Assembly (NCBI GenBank): GCA_945873145.1
Contig: CAMCBZ010000008.1
Span: forward strand, 1-64,000
Source of the DNA: an uncultured Prevotella sp.
GTDB taxonomy: Bacteria > Bacteroidota > Bacteroidia > Bacteroidales > Bacteroidaceae
Direction: 5' to 3'
Length of the DNA: 64,000 nt
The notes beneath the pieces were generated by a model. The model was not told the origin of the DNA and searched no databases. It saw only the letters and a program-made list of their open reading frames with translations. A program made the translations under genes and the position numbers. Below are positions 17,042 through 25,482 of this stretch, piece by piece (the first letter of the stretch is position 1; every line of letters starts with the position of its first letter).

Positions 17042-18655
17042 ATGAAGAAAATACTGTTACTCTCCGCCATGGCAGCCTTTGTCGCTTCCTCCATGGCACA
17101 GACCCTGCACGACGGCCCCACCATGGGATGGAGCTCGTGGAACACCTTTGCCTCCAAGATCAATGCGCAACTCATCGAGAGCCAGGCCAAGGCCATGGCC
17201 GACAAAGGCTTGAAGGCAGCGGGATATACCTACGTCAATATCGACGACGGCTTTCAGGGCGGGCGTGACAAGGCCACGGGACAGCTCATCATCAACCAAG
17301 ACCGTTTCCCAGGTGGGCTGAAACCTGTTGTTGACTATATCCACGGGCTCGGTCTGAAGGCTGGCATCTACTCCGATGCCGGACACAACACCTGCGCCGG
17401 ATACTACGGCGGGGAGAAGCAGGAAGATGGCACGGGACTCTATGAGCACGACCAGCAGGACTGCGACTACTTTTTCAAAGACTTGCACTTCGACTTCATC
17501 AAGGTTGACTACTGCGGTGGCGATGCCGGGCAGAACAGTGAACGGCTCGGGCTTAACGAGCAGGAGCGCTATACGGCCATCAGCAAGGCCATCAAGAATA
17601 CCGGACGCGAGGTGCGGTTCAACGTGTGCCGATGGAACTATCCCGGCACGTGGGTGAGCGACGTGGCTACCTCGTGGCGCACGACCACCGACATCGCTGA
17701 CGCCTGGAAATCGGTGCGGCGCATCATCGGTGAGAATCTTCCGCTGGCAGCTTACAGCCATCGCGGACACTACAACGACATGGATATGCTTGAGGTGGGA
17801 CGCAGCATGACGGCAGAAGAGGACAAGACGCACTTCGGTATGTGGTGTGCGATGAACTCACCGCTGCTCATCGGCTGCGATATGACACGCATCAAGGACA
17901 ACACGCTGAAGCTTCTGACCAACCATGATCTTATCGCCATCAACCAGGATTCCATTGGCGAGCAGGCCTATGTAGTCAAGTATGTCAACGATTGCTACGT
18001 ACTCGTGCGTGATGTCGACCGTGCGCAGGGAACCCATCGCGTGCTCGTGGTCTACAACCCGTCGGACGCAGCGCATCAGGTCAAAGTGGATTTCCGCGAT
18101 CTCTGCTTAGGCGGACGGGTAAGTATGCGCGACCTGTTTGAGCAGAAAGACCTCGGACGTTTCAACATTTCCTATACCGTTGACGTACCTGCCCATGGCT
18201 GTCGCATTTATCGTCTGCAAGGCCAGAAGCGACTGGAGCAAATCCGCTACGAGGCTGAGACAGCCTATATCAGCGACTATCAGGAGATCTACAACAACCA
18301 GGCGCTCAAGACGGGTATCTACGAGACTGCCGACGGACTGAGCGGACACTTCAAAGCTTCCTGGCTTGGCTGCAGCGCAAAGAACGACCTCCGCTTCCGC
18401 AAAGTCTACAGTCAACATGGCGGCGACTACCGTCTCACCATCGCTTATCTCTGTGGCGAGAACCGCAGCATGGATGTGGAAGTCAATGGCAGACTCGTGA
18501 AGACGCTCACCGTCAACTCCGGCAGTGCTTCCACAGTGAAGCTCACAGCTCCCGTCACCATCCATCTCAAGAAGGGCTACAACGAGATCCGTCTCTCCAA
18601 TGCCAAGGGCTGGATGCCCGACATCGACTATATTGAGGTAGTGAAGGGAAGATAA
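17042..18655 (+). CDS. Secreted GH27 alpha-galactosidase with C-terminal carbohydrate-binding domain
   Basis: 537 residues from the ATG at 17042; an upstream ATG at 17006 would add 12 residues in front of an obvious signal peptide (cleavage after SSMAQ, ~20), so the later start is chosen. TMGWSSWNTF and NIDDGFQGG are GH27 signatures. The nucleophile is Asp156 in KVDYC and the acid/base is probably Asp217 in SWRTTTDI. Residues ~400-537 are a CBM35-like beta-sandwich starting YEAETAYI. It would release alpha-galactose from raffinose-type sugars or galactomannan in the periplasm or outside. Confidence 0.93.
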   Translation: MKKILLLSAMAAFVASSMAQTLHDGPTMGWSSWNTFASKINAQLIESQAKAMADKGLKAAGYTYVNIDDGFQGGRDKATGQLIINQDRFPGGLKPVVDYIHGLGLKAGIYSDAGHNTCAGYYGGEKQEDGTGLYEHDQQDCDYFFKDLHFDFIKVDYCGGDAGQNSERLGLNEQERYTAISKAIKNTGREVRFNVCRWNYPGTWVSDVATSWRTTTDIADAWKSVRRIIGENLPLAAYSHRGHYNDMDMLEVGRSMTAEEDKTHFGMWCAMNSPLLIGCDMTRIKDNTLKLLTNHDLIAINQDSIGEQAYVVKYVNDCYVLVRDVDRAQGTHRVLVVYNPSDAAHQVKVDFRDLCLGGRVSMRDLFEQKDLGRFNISYTVDVPAHGCRIYRLQGQKRLEQIRYEAETAYISDYQEIYNNQALKTGIYETADGLSGHFKASWLGCSAKNDLRFRKVYSQHGGDYRLTIAYLCGENRSMDVEVNGRLVKTLTVNSGSASTVKLTAPVTIHLKKGYNEIRLSNAKGWMPDIDYIEVVKGR

Positions 18656-18700
18656 AGAAGCGGAGCTTTAGCTTGTTTTCCTTTTACATGAATATCCATG

Positions 18701-18756
18701 AATTAACCACGAATTTCTCATAAATTTATTAATTTGTGAATAATTCGTGGTTAATT
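18701..18756. repeat. Intergenic inverted repeat after the GH27 gene
   Basis: AATTAACCACGAATT (18701-18715) and AATTCGTGGTTAATT (18742-18756) are perfect 15-bp inverted arms around a 26-nt AT-rich loop. It may stop GH27 transcription, but no T-tract follows; similar CACGAATT-rich repeats are common between Bacteroidales genes. Confidence 0.6.
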
Positions 18757-18823
18757 TGTGATGATTCAATGTTCAAAATAATAGAGTAGAACATTCATGA
18801 ATTCTAATGAAATATGCTGTGCT

Positions 18824-18951
18824 TTATTGTCTTTAGATGGTAAAATTGCAGCATGCTGCAAAAATATCACGTAGAACAGATTAGAGATACGCTGGTTTTT
18901 ATTATCTTTGCATGGTAAAATTGCAGCATGCTGCAAAAATATCATGTAGAA
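18824..18951 (+). repeat. Duplicated promoter segment with a 16-bp palindrome
   Basis: Two copies with a 75-bp period. The core ATGGTAAAATTGCAGCATGC and the following 20 bases occur at 18837-18876 and 18912-18951 with one difference. Each carries the perfect palindrome TTGCAGCATGCTGCAA (18846-18861 and 18921-18936). The right copy is preceded by a consensus -7 box, TATCTTTG (18903-18910); in the left copy this is TGTCTTTA. The ATPase ATG follows the right copy by one base. Confidence 0.85.
18903..18910 (+). promoter_or_regulatory. -7 box of the DUF4143 ATPase gene
   Basis: TATCTTTG, full consensus; start of transcription would be near 18917, so the 16-bp palindrome at 18921-18936 would lie in the first 20 nt of the transcript or act as an operator. 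Confidence 0.6.
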
Positions 18952-18952
18952 T

Positions 18953-20209
18953 ATGGAAATCAAAAGGGATATTCACCTCAAAAGACTCATTGCCAGCCAG
19001 CATGACGGTATGGTAAAGGTGGTCACAGGAGTAAGACGTTGCGGTAAATCGTACCTGCTTTTCAAGCTGTTTTGCGACTATCTTCACCAGCAGGGTGTAG
19101 ATGATGACCATATCATTAAGGTGGCTTTGGATGACCGAATGAACAAACAGCTGCGTGATCCTGATGCTTTGCTCCAATATGTGCGTAACCTTATCGTAGA
19201 CAAGAAGATGTATTACATCTTGTTGGATGAGGTACAGCTTGTGAGTGAATTTGAGGATGTGCTCAACAGTTTCCTGCATATCGACAATGCCGATGTATAT
19301 GTTTCGGGCAGTAATGCAAGGTTTCTCTCCAAGGATATTATTACTGAGTTTCGAGGCAGGGGACATGAGATACGGATAGCTCCACTGAGTTTCCGTGAAT
19401 TCATCTCGGCCTATCAGGGGCCGTCTGAGTCGGAAGCTCTTAGAGAGTATATGCTTTATGGCGGACTGCCACAGGTGGTGACGACGCAGGACGTTCAAAC
19501 CAAGGTGAGTTACTTGACCAATGTCTTTAAGAACACCTATCTCGTGGATATCCGTGACCGTTATCGTATCAAGAATGATGCGGAGCTCGATGATCTGATC
19601 AACATCATGGCATCTTCTATTGGGGGACTCACCAATCCCACGAAACTGGCTAATACTTTTCATACGGTGAAGCACAGCAATATCAGTTCATCCACTATCC
19701 AGACCTATCTCTCTTATCTTGAGGATGCCTTTCTTATAGAAAAATCCATGCGCTACGACATCAAGGGAAAGCGATATATCGAATCGCCTGCTAAATACTA
19801 TTTCGTCGACCTTGGATTGCGCAATGCCCGTCTGCAGTTCCGTCAGACGGAAGAGACGCATCTGATGGAAAACCTTATATATAATGAACTTCGTCTCAGA
19901 GGACTTTCGGTGGATGTTGGTTCGGTCACCAGAACAGAAAGGAACGAGAATGGCAACAGTGTAAGGAGACAGATGGAAGTCGACTTTGTCTGCAACCAGG
20001 GATATAGACGTTGGTATATCCAGTCAGCTTTTGCTCTGCCGACACAGGAGAAGGTGGATCAGGAAGTAGCATCTCTGCGCAGTATCAGCGACGGTTTCCG
20101 CAAGATCGTCATCACTGGTGGGTTGGCTCCAACCTATCAGAATGAGGATGGAATCATCTTCCTTAATATCCTTGACTTCCTGAAGGACGAGAATAGCCTG
20201 AACTTATAA
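18953..20209 (+). CDS. AAA+ ATPase with DUF4143 domain
   Basis: 418 residues. Walker A is GVRRCGKS (26-33), Walker B YYILLDEVQ (Asp92-Glu93), with a sensor-like VYVSGSNARFLS and a C-terminal DUF4143 region with EVDFVC, reminiscent of a nuclease-like core. This AAA_14/DUF4143 family is greatly expanded in Prevotella and its function is not established. The gene stands alone between two repeat-rich intergenic regions and starts directly behind the duplicated palindrome, suggesting autoregulation or lateral spread (inference). Confidence 0.88.
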   Translation: MEIKRDIHLKRLIASQHDGMVKVVTGVRRCGKSYLLFKLFCDYLHQQGVDDDHIIKVALDDRMNKQLRDPDALLQYVRNLIVDKKMYYILLDEVQLVSEFEDVLNSFLHIDNADVYVSGSNARFLSKDIITEFRGRGHEIRIAPLSFREFISAYQGPSESEALREYMLYGGLPQVVTTQDVQTKVSYLTNVFKNTYLVDIRDRYRIKNDAELDDLINIMASSIGGLTNPTKLANTFHTVKHSNISSSTIQTYLSYLEDAFLIEKSMRYDIKGKRYIESPAKYYFVDLGLRNARLQFRQTEETHLMENLIYNELRLRGLSVDVGSVTRTERNENGNSVRRQMEVDFVCNQGYRRWYIQSAFALPTQEKVDQEVASLRSISDGFRKIVITGGLAPTYQNEDGIIFLNILDFLKDENSLNL

Positions 20210-20672
20210 AAGCATAAGAAACGGGTAGCGAGACGATCACACCTTGTTGAGAAAACTGACAAAAAACGGGCCATTATTTAGCGATTTTCTGCACGAAGGT
20301 GTACCTTGCCCGTATTTTTGCGAATTTTGGGCATGTTTTTGTAAATACCTAATAGATAAGATGTTAAGAGCTTTTCGATTTTGTCTTGGTGCAAATCCAG
20401 CGGTAAACACTTGTCAAAAAGCCGTTTTCCGATGAAATTCTCTAGAGAATTTGTGATCAGAAACGGTTTCTGATGCTGTCAGAAACCGTTTCTGACCAGG
20501 TCAGAAAGGCGTGCTGACCTTGTCATCTCGCCTTTTTCTCACCTACAAAGTGCCTTTTTGAAGGTCAGCCGTTGGCTTTCCGACTTTCTCATTCTCTAGA
20601 TTGCAAGTTCTCGCGGAGGTGCTTTTGTCGGGATAATTCTGAGCGATTGATACTTCAACCGAGCTTTATGAC
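20210..20672. other. Palindrome-rich intergenic region (element A)
   Basis: No gene seen. It contains the 18-bp perfect palindrome AAATTCTCTAGAGAATTT (20435-20452), TCAGAAACGGTTTCTGA (20457-20473), TCAGAAACCGTTTCTGA (20479-20495), the hairpin GGTCAG/CTGACC (20499-20519), and AAAGTGCCTTTTTGA. Read on the minus strand, several blocks (CCCGACAAAAG, CAATCTAGAGA, CAAAAAGGCACTTTG, the CTCTAGAG palindrome) occur in the same order as in the region at 46850-47010. Confidence 0.6.
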
Positions 20673-20951
20673 CTATTCATTTGCCATGCTTGCATCCTTC
20701 GCTGACACTGTTTGGCGGTATTTCTTCGGCGAGACGCCCACGATCTTGGTAAACAGCCGCGAGAAATAATAGCTGTCGTCGATGCCTACCATCGTGCAGA
20801 TCTGATTGACTTTGAGGTCTGTCGTCTCCAAGAGCTGGCAGGCCCGGTTCACCTTGAGCCGGTTGAAGTAATTGAGCGGTGACTGACCGATGCTCTTGCG
20901 GAAGATGAGGGAGAACTGCGAGACCGGGTGGCCGATGTAATTGCGCAGTTG
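20673..20951 (-). pseudogene. C-terminal remnant of an AraC-family regulator
   Basis: The minus strand has 93 codons encoding an AraC DNA-binding domain (SIGQSPLNYFNRLKVNRACQ, then VNQICTMVGIDDSYYFSRLF and GVSPKKYR), ending at TAG 20673-20675. Directly upstream (20952-20954) is an in-frame stop and no start codon is available, so the N-terminal sensory part and the first part of the HTH domain are gone. The next gene begins 33 nt away. It appears to be a deletion remnant at the edge of repeat element A. Confidence 0.8.
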
Positions 20952-20984
20952 CTATTTCACACACGTAACTATGTCGGTTGATCG

Positions 20985-21611
20985 CTACTGCTTCGACGTG
21001 GGGGTGTTGCCAAAGAGCAGGAAGTCGCGGTACATGCGCTGACTGGCAAACCTTGGCTTCACCTTCTCGTAGGCTGCATACTGACTGTCGTTGAGGATCT
21101 TCTTCAGCTTCTTGTCGTATTTGCTCTGCTTGCTTTCCATCTCTTTGAATGGATCAGAACTGCTCTCCGATGATGGCATGCCCATGCCGGGTCCCATGCT
21201 ATGGCCGCCACCAGGCCCGCCGCCGTGACCGCCCATTCCGCCGGGGCCTCCTTGCATACCGCCCATACCGCCCGATGGAGGTGGCCCGGAAGGACGTCCG
21301 CCACCCATGCCGTTAGGTCCGCCTCCTTGCGATGGATGCTGTCCGTTCTTGCCGTTTTTGCCCGGGTGCATACCCTCGATGACTTCGGCATATTGACTGT
21401 TGAGCTTCTTGACCTTCTTAGCTTGCTTCTCTGTCAGGTTGAGATGGCTGTCCATATAGTTGTTGAGGCTGTCGACTGTGAAGTGTTCCCTCATGGGTGG
21501 TCTGCCCATAGGCTGTCCGTCACGTCGCTGCTGCGCCTTTTGTTGTTCGCTCTGCGCCATGGCCAGTGATGATGCAGCTAAGAGCATACCGAGTAATAAT
21601 ACTTTTCTCAT
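20985..21611 (-). CDS. Secreted Gly/Met-rich protein with LTxxQ-like repeats (DUF4890/Spy-like)
   Basis: 208 residues with a signal peptide (cleaved near LAMAQ, ~20). Residues ~55-80 hold NLTEKQAKKVKKLNSQY, resembling the LTxxQ motif of Spy/CpxP-type periplasmic proteins; residues ~95-145 are a low-complexity Gly/Met/Pro/His segment; the C-terminus has a second helical part (LKKILNDSQYAAYEKVK). A chaperone- or metal-stress-type periplasmic role is plausible from family resemblance only. The palindromic element at 21643-21702 lies in its upstream leader. Confidence 0.75.
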   Translation of the reverse strand: MRKVLLLGMLLAASSLAMAQSEQQKAQQRRDGQPMGRPPMREHFTVDSLNNYMDSHLNLTEKQAKKVKKLNSQYAEVIEGMHPGKNGKNGQHPSQGGGPNGMGGGRPSGPPPSGGMGGMQGGPGGMGGHGGGPGGGHSMGPGMGMPSSESSSDPFKEMESKQSKYDKKLKKILNDSQYAAYEKVKPRFASQRMYRDFLLFGNTPTSKQ

Positions 21612-21642
21612 TTCTTCTCTATGTTTATTGTTGTAGCTTTAT

Positions 21643-21702
21643 GTAAGAGGTACGGCGTTTTTGCCGCACGTTCTTGCACAGCATGGATGCTGCACCTCCT
21701 AC
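21643..21702. repeat. Cloverleaf-like extragenic palindrome
   Basis: Outer arms GTAAGAGG (21643-21650) and CCTCCTAC (21695-21702) enclose two hairpins: GTACGGC/GCCGCAC (21650-21669) with a GTTTTT loop and a CAGCAT/ATGCTG stem (21679-21692). Pairing is imperfect by one or two positions per arm. It lies upstream of the secreted Gly-rich protein gene. Confidence 0.5.
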
Positions 21703-21821
21703 GTGTCAGTTGCAAAGATATACGTAAGATCTGGCAATGAGAAATCTATTCAGTCAAAGTGCTGTTTCATTCAATGATTCGGACGGAATTAGTTAGAACT
21801 GAAACACGAGGGGCCTTGTGC

Positions 21822-24197
21822 TTAGAACTCCACAGTGACTTTGGCGTTCAAGCGACGGCCGGTCAGATAGTTGGGCACGGCATACTGCTGACCGACGACA
21901 TCGGTGACCCAATAGTAGGAGTTGACGTTGTTGATGCCTAAGAGGTTGAGACAGTCGAGACCAAGCCATACGTTCTTCAGCCAATGGTCGCTGTGGTGAT
22001 CACGGTTGTCGTAGAGACGGTAGCTCATGCCGATGTCGGCCCGCTTGTAGGCCGGTGCACGGAAAGAGGCAGAGGTGAGCTCACGGTGTGGTGTGGAGAA
22101 GGGCAGACCGTCGGCATAGGTCAGTCGCAGGCTCATCTTCCACCGCGTGGTGCCCGGGAAATAGTCGGTGAAGAAGAGATGGGCGGCAAAGCGCTGGTCG
22201 GTAGGCAGCGGCAATGAGCGTCCGTCGACATTCATCTTGGTGTTCATAAACGAGAGTGTGATCCACGAATCAGTGCCGGGAACAAACTCACCATAGAGCT
22301 TTAGGTCCACACCAGCAGCATGGCCTGTGGCGGTGTGGTCGCCGTAGTAGACCACCTGTACGTTGCTTACCGAGTAAGGGATGAGGTTGTGGAGGAACTT
22401 ATAGTAGGCCTCAGCCGAGAAGCGGTAAGGACGGTTGTTGACTTTGAAGCGGTAGTCCATGCCACCGATGACGTGGATGGCACGCTGACTCTTTACCTTG
22501 TCGTTGAGTGAGGCCACGGTCATGCCATTCACGGTAGACGTGTCGCGTAGCTCTTTGAAGAACGGAGCCTGGTAATAGAGTCCTGTGGCCAGACGGAAGG
22601 TCAGGTCGCGGTTCCACGAAGGCGTGATGCCGAGAGAGACGCGTGGAGAGAGCGTCGACTCCTGGTTGAAGTTCCAATGAGAGAAGCGCACGCCGTAGTT
22701 CAGCGTGTAGAGTGTGCTGGAGTCGTTGCGATGATAGCGCCATGTATCCTGGAGGTACACTTCCGTGCGGTTGGCGTCGAGCTTGTTCTTGGCTCTGAGC
22801 GAATAGATCATATACAGATCCTTGCCCGTGTGTGGGATGCTGTATCCTGCCGAGTCGCGCATTTCATACTCGCGCGAGTTTTCCTCGATATGTTCTTTCT
22901 TAAAGGTGATACCGCCCTCGATGTTGTGTGCGGCGGTCTTATGGTTGACCATGAGCTTCACGCTGCCCACACGTGCTTTGAGGTAGTTGCGGGCATGCTG
23001 GAAGTAGGTGCCCACGCCGAGGTCCTCGGATGTCTCAGTCTGCGTGAGCCAGTATTGCCCTTGTATGTCGTATTGCTCACGCTCGCTAGTGGTGAATGCC
23101 GAGCCGAGCAGTGACACAGAGGTGGAATCGCCCCAGTGGCGCGTGATGCCCACCGTGCCGAAATAAGTTTGGAAGCGATCCTTCTCCTGACCGTCGAAAT
23201 AGACTTTGAACGATTTCACGTCCTCGAGTGTGCCGAAGGTCGTCTCGCGGCTCTCTGGCTGGAAAGTATAATGGTTGTCCGAGATGTTGCCGATGATGTC
23301 GAAACTCCACAGCTTGTTGGGACGCCAGTGGAGATAGGTCTGGTAGTCAAGGAAGTTGGGTTTGTACTCACCGTTGGTCTCCATCGAGCCGAGGAGATAT
23401 TTCGTAGTCTTATAGCGCAGTCCGTTGGTCCACGAGAAGTTCTTACCGCCGAGTCCCACGTAAGCACTGGCACCGAGCAGCGACGCCGTCATCGTGGCCT
23501 CGGTACGCTTGGGCTGGCGATACGTGATGTCGAGAGCCGACGACATCTTGTCGCCGTACTTTGCCTCGAAGCCACCTGTGGAGAAGTTGATACGTTCCAC
23601 CATGTCTGGATTAATAACCGAGAGTCCTTCCTGCTGCCCGCTACGTACGAGGAAAGGACGGAACACCTCCACATTATTTATATATACAGAGTTCTCGTCA
23701 AAGGCACCGCCGCGCACATTGTATTGCGACGACAGTTCAGAGTGAGTCGACACGCCGGCCTGACTCTGCACGAGCTCCTCCACAGCATTGCCCGTTGTCG
23801 ATGGCGATCCTTTCATGTCCTTCGTGCTGAGCTCCTGCCCTTGTCCCGATTGTATCTTTTGTCCCGTTACATCTACTTGTCCGAGTGTGTTGGCCATGCC
23901 GTAGAGCGTCACTTGCAAGGTTTGCGGTCCTTTGGGTTTTCTCAGCACGCGTGTCTTCGTGCGGTAGCCGAGCATCGAGAACTTCACCACCACAGAGTCT
24001 GCGGAGTGAAGCGTAAGGCTGTAGTTGCCATGAGCCGAGGTCACTGTGGCCTTGCCCTGTTGCAGGCACGACACGCTGGCGAACTCCACCGGGTTGCCCT
24101 CCTCGTCGATGACGCGGCCGCGTAGAGTGAAGCTCTGTGCCATGCCGTCCAGGCCCAGCAACGTGAGTATCATCAAGATGAAAAGTCTTCGTATCAT
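21822..24197 (-). CDS. TonB-dependent outer-membrane receptor with CarboxypepD_reg-like domain
   Basis: 791 residues. Signal peptide to about GMAQ (21), then a regulatory beta-sandwich (FTLRGRVIDEEGNPVEFASV, ~23-105), plug (QSQAGVSTHSELSSQYNVRGG), and a barrel ending NAKVTVEF. DVTGQKI is a possible TonB-box-like region. There is no SusD partner and the size fits receptors for metals, cofactors or peptides; the ligand is unknown. Confidence 0.88.
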   Translation of the reverse strand: MIRRLFILMILTLLGLDGMAQSFTLRGRVIDEEGNPVEFASVSCLQQGKATVTSAHGNYSLTLHSADSVVVKFSMLGYRTKTRVLRKPKGPQTLQVTLYGMANTLGQVDVTGQKIQSGQGQELSTKDMKGSPSTTGNAVEELVQSQAGVSTHSELSSQYNVRGGAFDENSVYINNVEVFRPFLVRSGQQEGLSVINPDMVERINFSTGGFEAKYGDKMSSALDITYRQPKRTEATMTASLLGASAYVGLGGKNFSWTNGLRYKTTKYLLGSMETNGEYKPNFLDYQTYLHWRPNKLWSFDIIGNISDNHYTFQPESRETTFGTLEDVKSFKVYFDGQEKDRFQTYFGTVGITRHWGDSTSVSLLGSAFTTSEREQYDIQGQYWLTQTETSEDLGVGTYFQHARNYLKARVGSVKLMVNHKTAAHNIEGGITFKKEHIEENSREYEMRDSAGYSIPHTGKDLYMIYSLRAKNKLDANRTEVYLQDTWRYHRNDSSTLYTLNYGVRFSHWNFNQESTLSPRVSLGITPSWNRDLTFRLATGLYYQAPFFKELRDTSTVNGMTVASLNDKVKSQRAIHVIGGMDYRFKVNNRPYRFSAEAYYKFLHNLIPYSVSNVQVVYYGDHTATGHAAGVDLKLYGEFVPGTDSWITLSFMNTKMNVDGRSLPLPTDQRFAAHLFFTDYFPGTTRWKMSLRLTYADGLPFSTPHRELTSASFRAPAYKRADIGMSYRLYDNRDHHSDHWLKNVWLGLDCLNLLGINNVNSYYWVTDVVGQQYAVPNYLTGRRLNAKVTVEF

Positions 24198-24299
24198 GGT
24201 ATTAATAACGCAAGTCGAATAAAAATATTACAATGGAAGTTATACAAAATGGCACTCTCTAGTCATTTGGTAATTTGGTAATTTTTATGGGGGCAAAGG

Positions 24300-24330
24300 T
24301 TGACAAAATCAGTTTTTATTTGTAACTTTA
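24300..24330 (+). promoter_or_regulatory. Promoter of the glycerate kinase gene
   Basis: TTG (24300-24302), 20 nt, TAACTTTA (24323-24330). The start point (~24337) lies downstream of the alternative upstream ATG at 24300 and therefore supports the ATG at 24351. Confidence 0.7.
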
Positions 24331-24350
24331 CCATTACAAAAGACAGAAGA

Positions 24351-25418
24351 ATGAAGATCATTAGCGTTTTTGACAGCTTCAAGGGTTGCATGAGCAGCCA
24401 GGAGGCAAATGAAGCGTGCGCCAAAGGATTGAGGGCACAGCATGACGATGTGGAGATAAATCAGATAGAGGCCAGCGACGGTGGCGAGGGCTTCCTGCGC
24501 GCGATGAACCCCGACAAGGTATTGCACTGCCACGTCCACGACGCGATGATGCGATGGACGGATGCTGACTTTGGTATCAAGGACGGCAAAGCCATCATAG
24601 AGGTGGCACAGGCTGTCGGCTTGGCCAAGATAGAGCCTGAACTGCGCAATCCCCTCGTCGCCACAAGCTATGGCGTGGGTGAGCTGATGGTGCACGCCTG
24701 GGAAGCGGGTTATCGCGAGTTTGTAGTTGGACTGGGAGGCTCGGCTACAAGTGATTGTGGTTTGGGCATGTTGAAGTGTCTGCGTCATCATGCGCAGCAA
24801 CGTCTGCATCAGATGTGGTACGATCCTTTTGACACATCAGTGCTCAGAACGCTCAAGGTGACCTTGGCTTCTGATGTGACTAATCCGCTGACAGGCCCTG
24901 AGGGTGCCGCTCATGTGTTTGCCCCACAGAAAGGAGCTGACCCACAGCAGGTGGAGCTGTTGGAGCGCAGGGCCGTGACCTTTGCCAACATGGCGGCCAA
25001 ACATCAGGGCTATGACAAGAGTCAGCAGCCAGGCGCAGGGGCTGCTGGCGGACTGGGGTATGCTTTCATGCAGTTTATGGACGCACGGATGGAGAGTGGG
25101 GCAGAGTTGGTGCTGCAGAGCAACGGCTTCGACGCATTGCTAAAGGAGGCCGATCTGGTCATCACGGGAGAGGGCTCCTCGGACGCCCAGACACTCATGG
25201 GCAAGCTCCCCAGCGTAGTGCTCGATCATGCCCGAAAGGCAGGTGTGCCGGTCGTGCTTGTCAGTGGGCGCGTAGATAACCGGCAGGCGCTCCTTGATGC
25301 CGGCTTTTCCAAAGTGGTGTGTATCAACGATGGTTGTGATCCGAAAGAGAATCCCATGGATAAAAAAGTGGCCGCCCTGCGCCTTGGCAGGACGGCTGGA
25401 AGTATTATTCGAGTATAA
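24351..25418 (+). CDS. glxK: Glycerate kinase (GlxK/GarK type)
   Basis: 355 residues from ATG 24351. The N-terminal MKIISVFDSFKGCMSS followed by EASDGGEGF is the class II glycerate 2-kinase signature, and VGLGGSATSDCGLGML and GAAGGLGYAF are conserved loops. The enzyme phosphorylates glycerate to 2-phosphoglycerate, feeding glycolysis. It is transcribed convergently to the fructan locus; 64 nt separate the two stops and no clear terminator is seen. Confidence 0.9.
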   Translation: MKIISVFDSFKGCMSSQEANEACAKGLRAQHDDVEINQIEASDGGEGFLRAMNPDKVLHCHVHDAMMRWTDADFGIKDGKAIIEVAQAVGLAKIEPELRNPLVATSYGVGELMVHAWEAGYREFVVGLGGSATSDCGLGMLKCLRHHAQQRLHQMWYDPFDTSVLRTLKVTLASDVTNPLTGPEGAAHVFAPQKGADPQQVELLERRAVTFANMAAKHQGYDKSQQPGAGAAGGLGYAFMQFMDARMESGAELVLQSNGFDALLKEADLVITGEGSSDAQTLMGKLPSVVLDHARKAGVPVVLVSGRVDNRQALLDAGFSKVVCINDGCDPKENPMDKKVAALRLGRTAGSIIRV

Positions 25419-25482
25419 TAAGGCTTGTATCTTTCTATATCACTCTATAGGGTTGCCTTCAAATCGGTTATCGGGGCAAAAG

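Noticed and set aside
20677..20964. 95-codon minus-strand frame with an ATG start
   Set aside because: Wrong frame; the adjacent frame encodes a clear AraC HTH fragment over the same bases.
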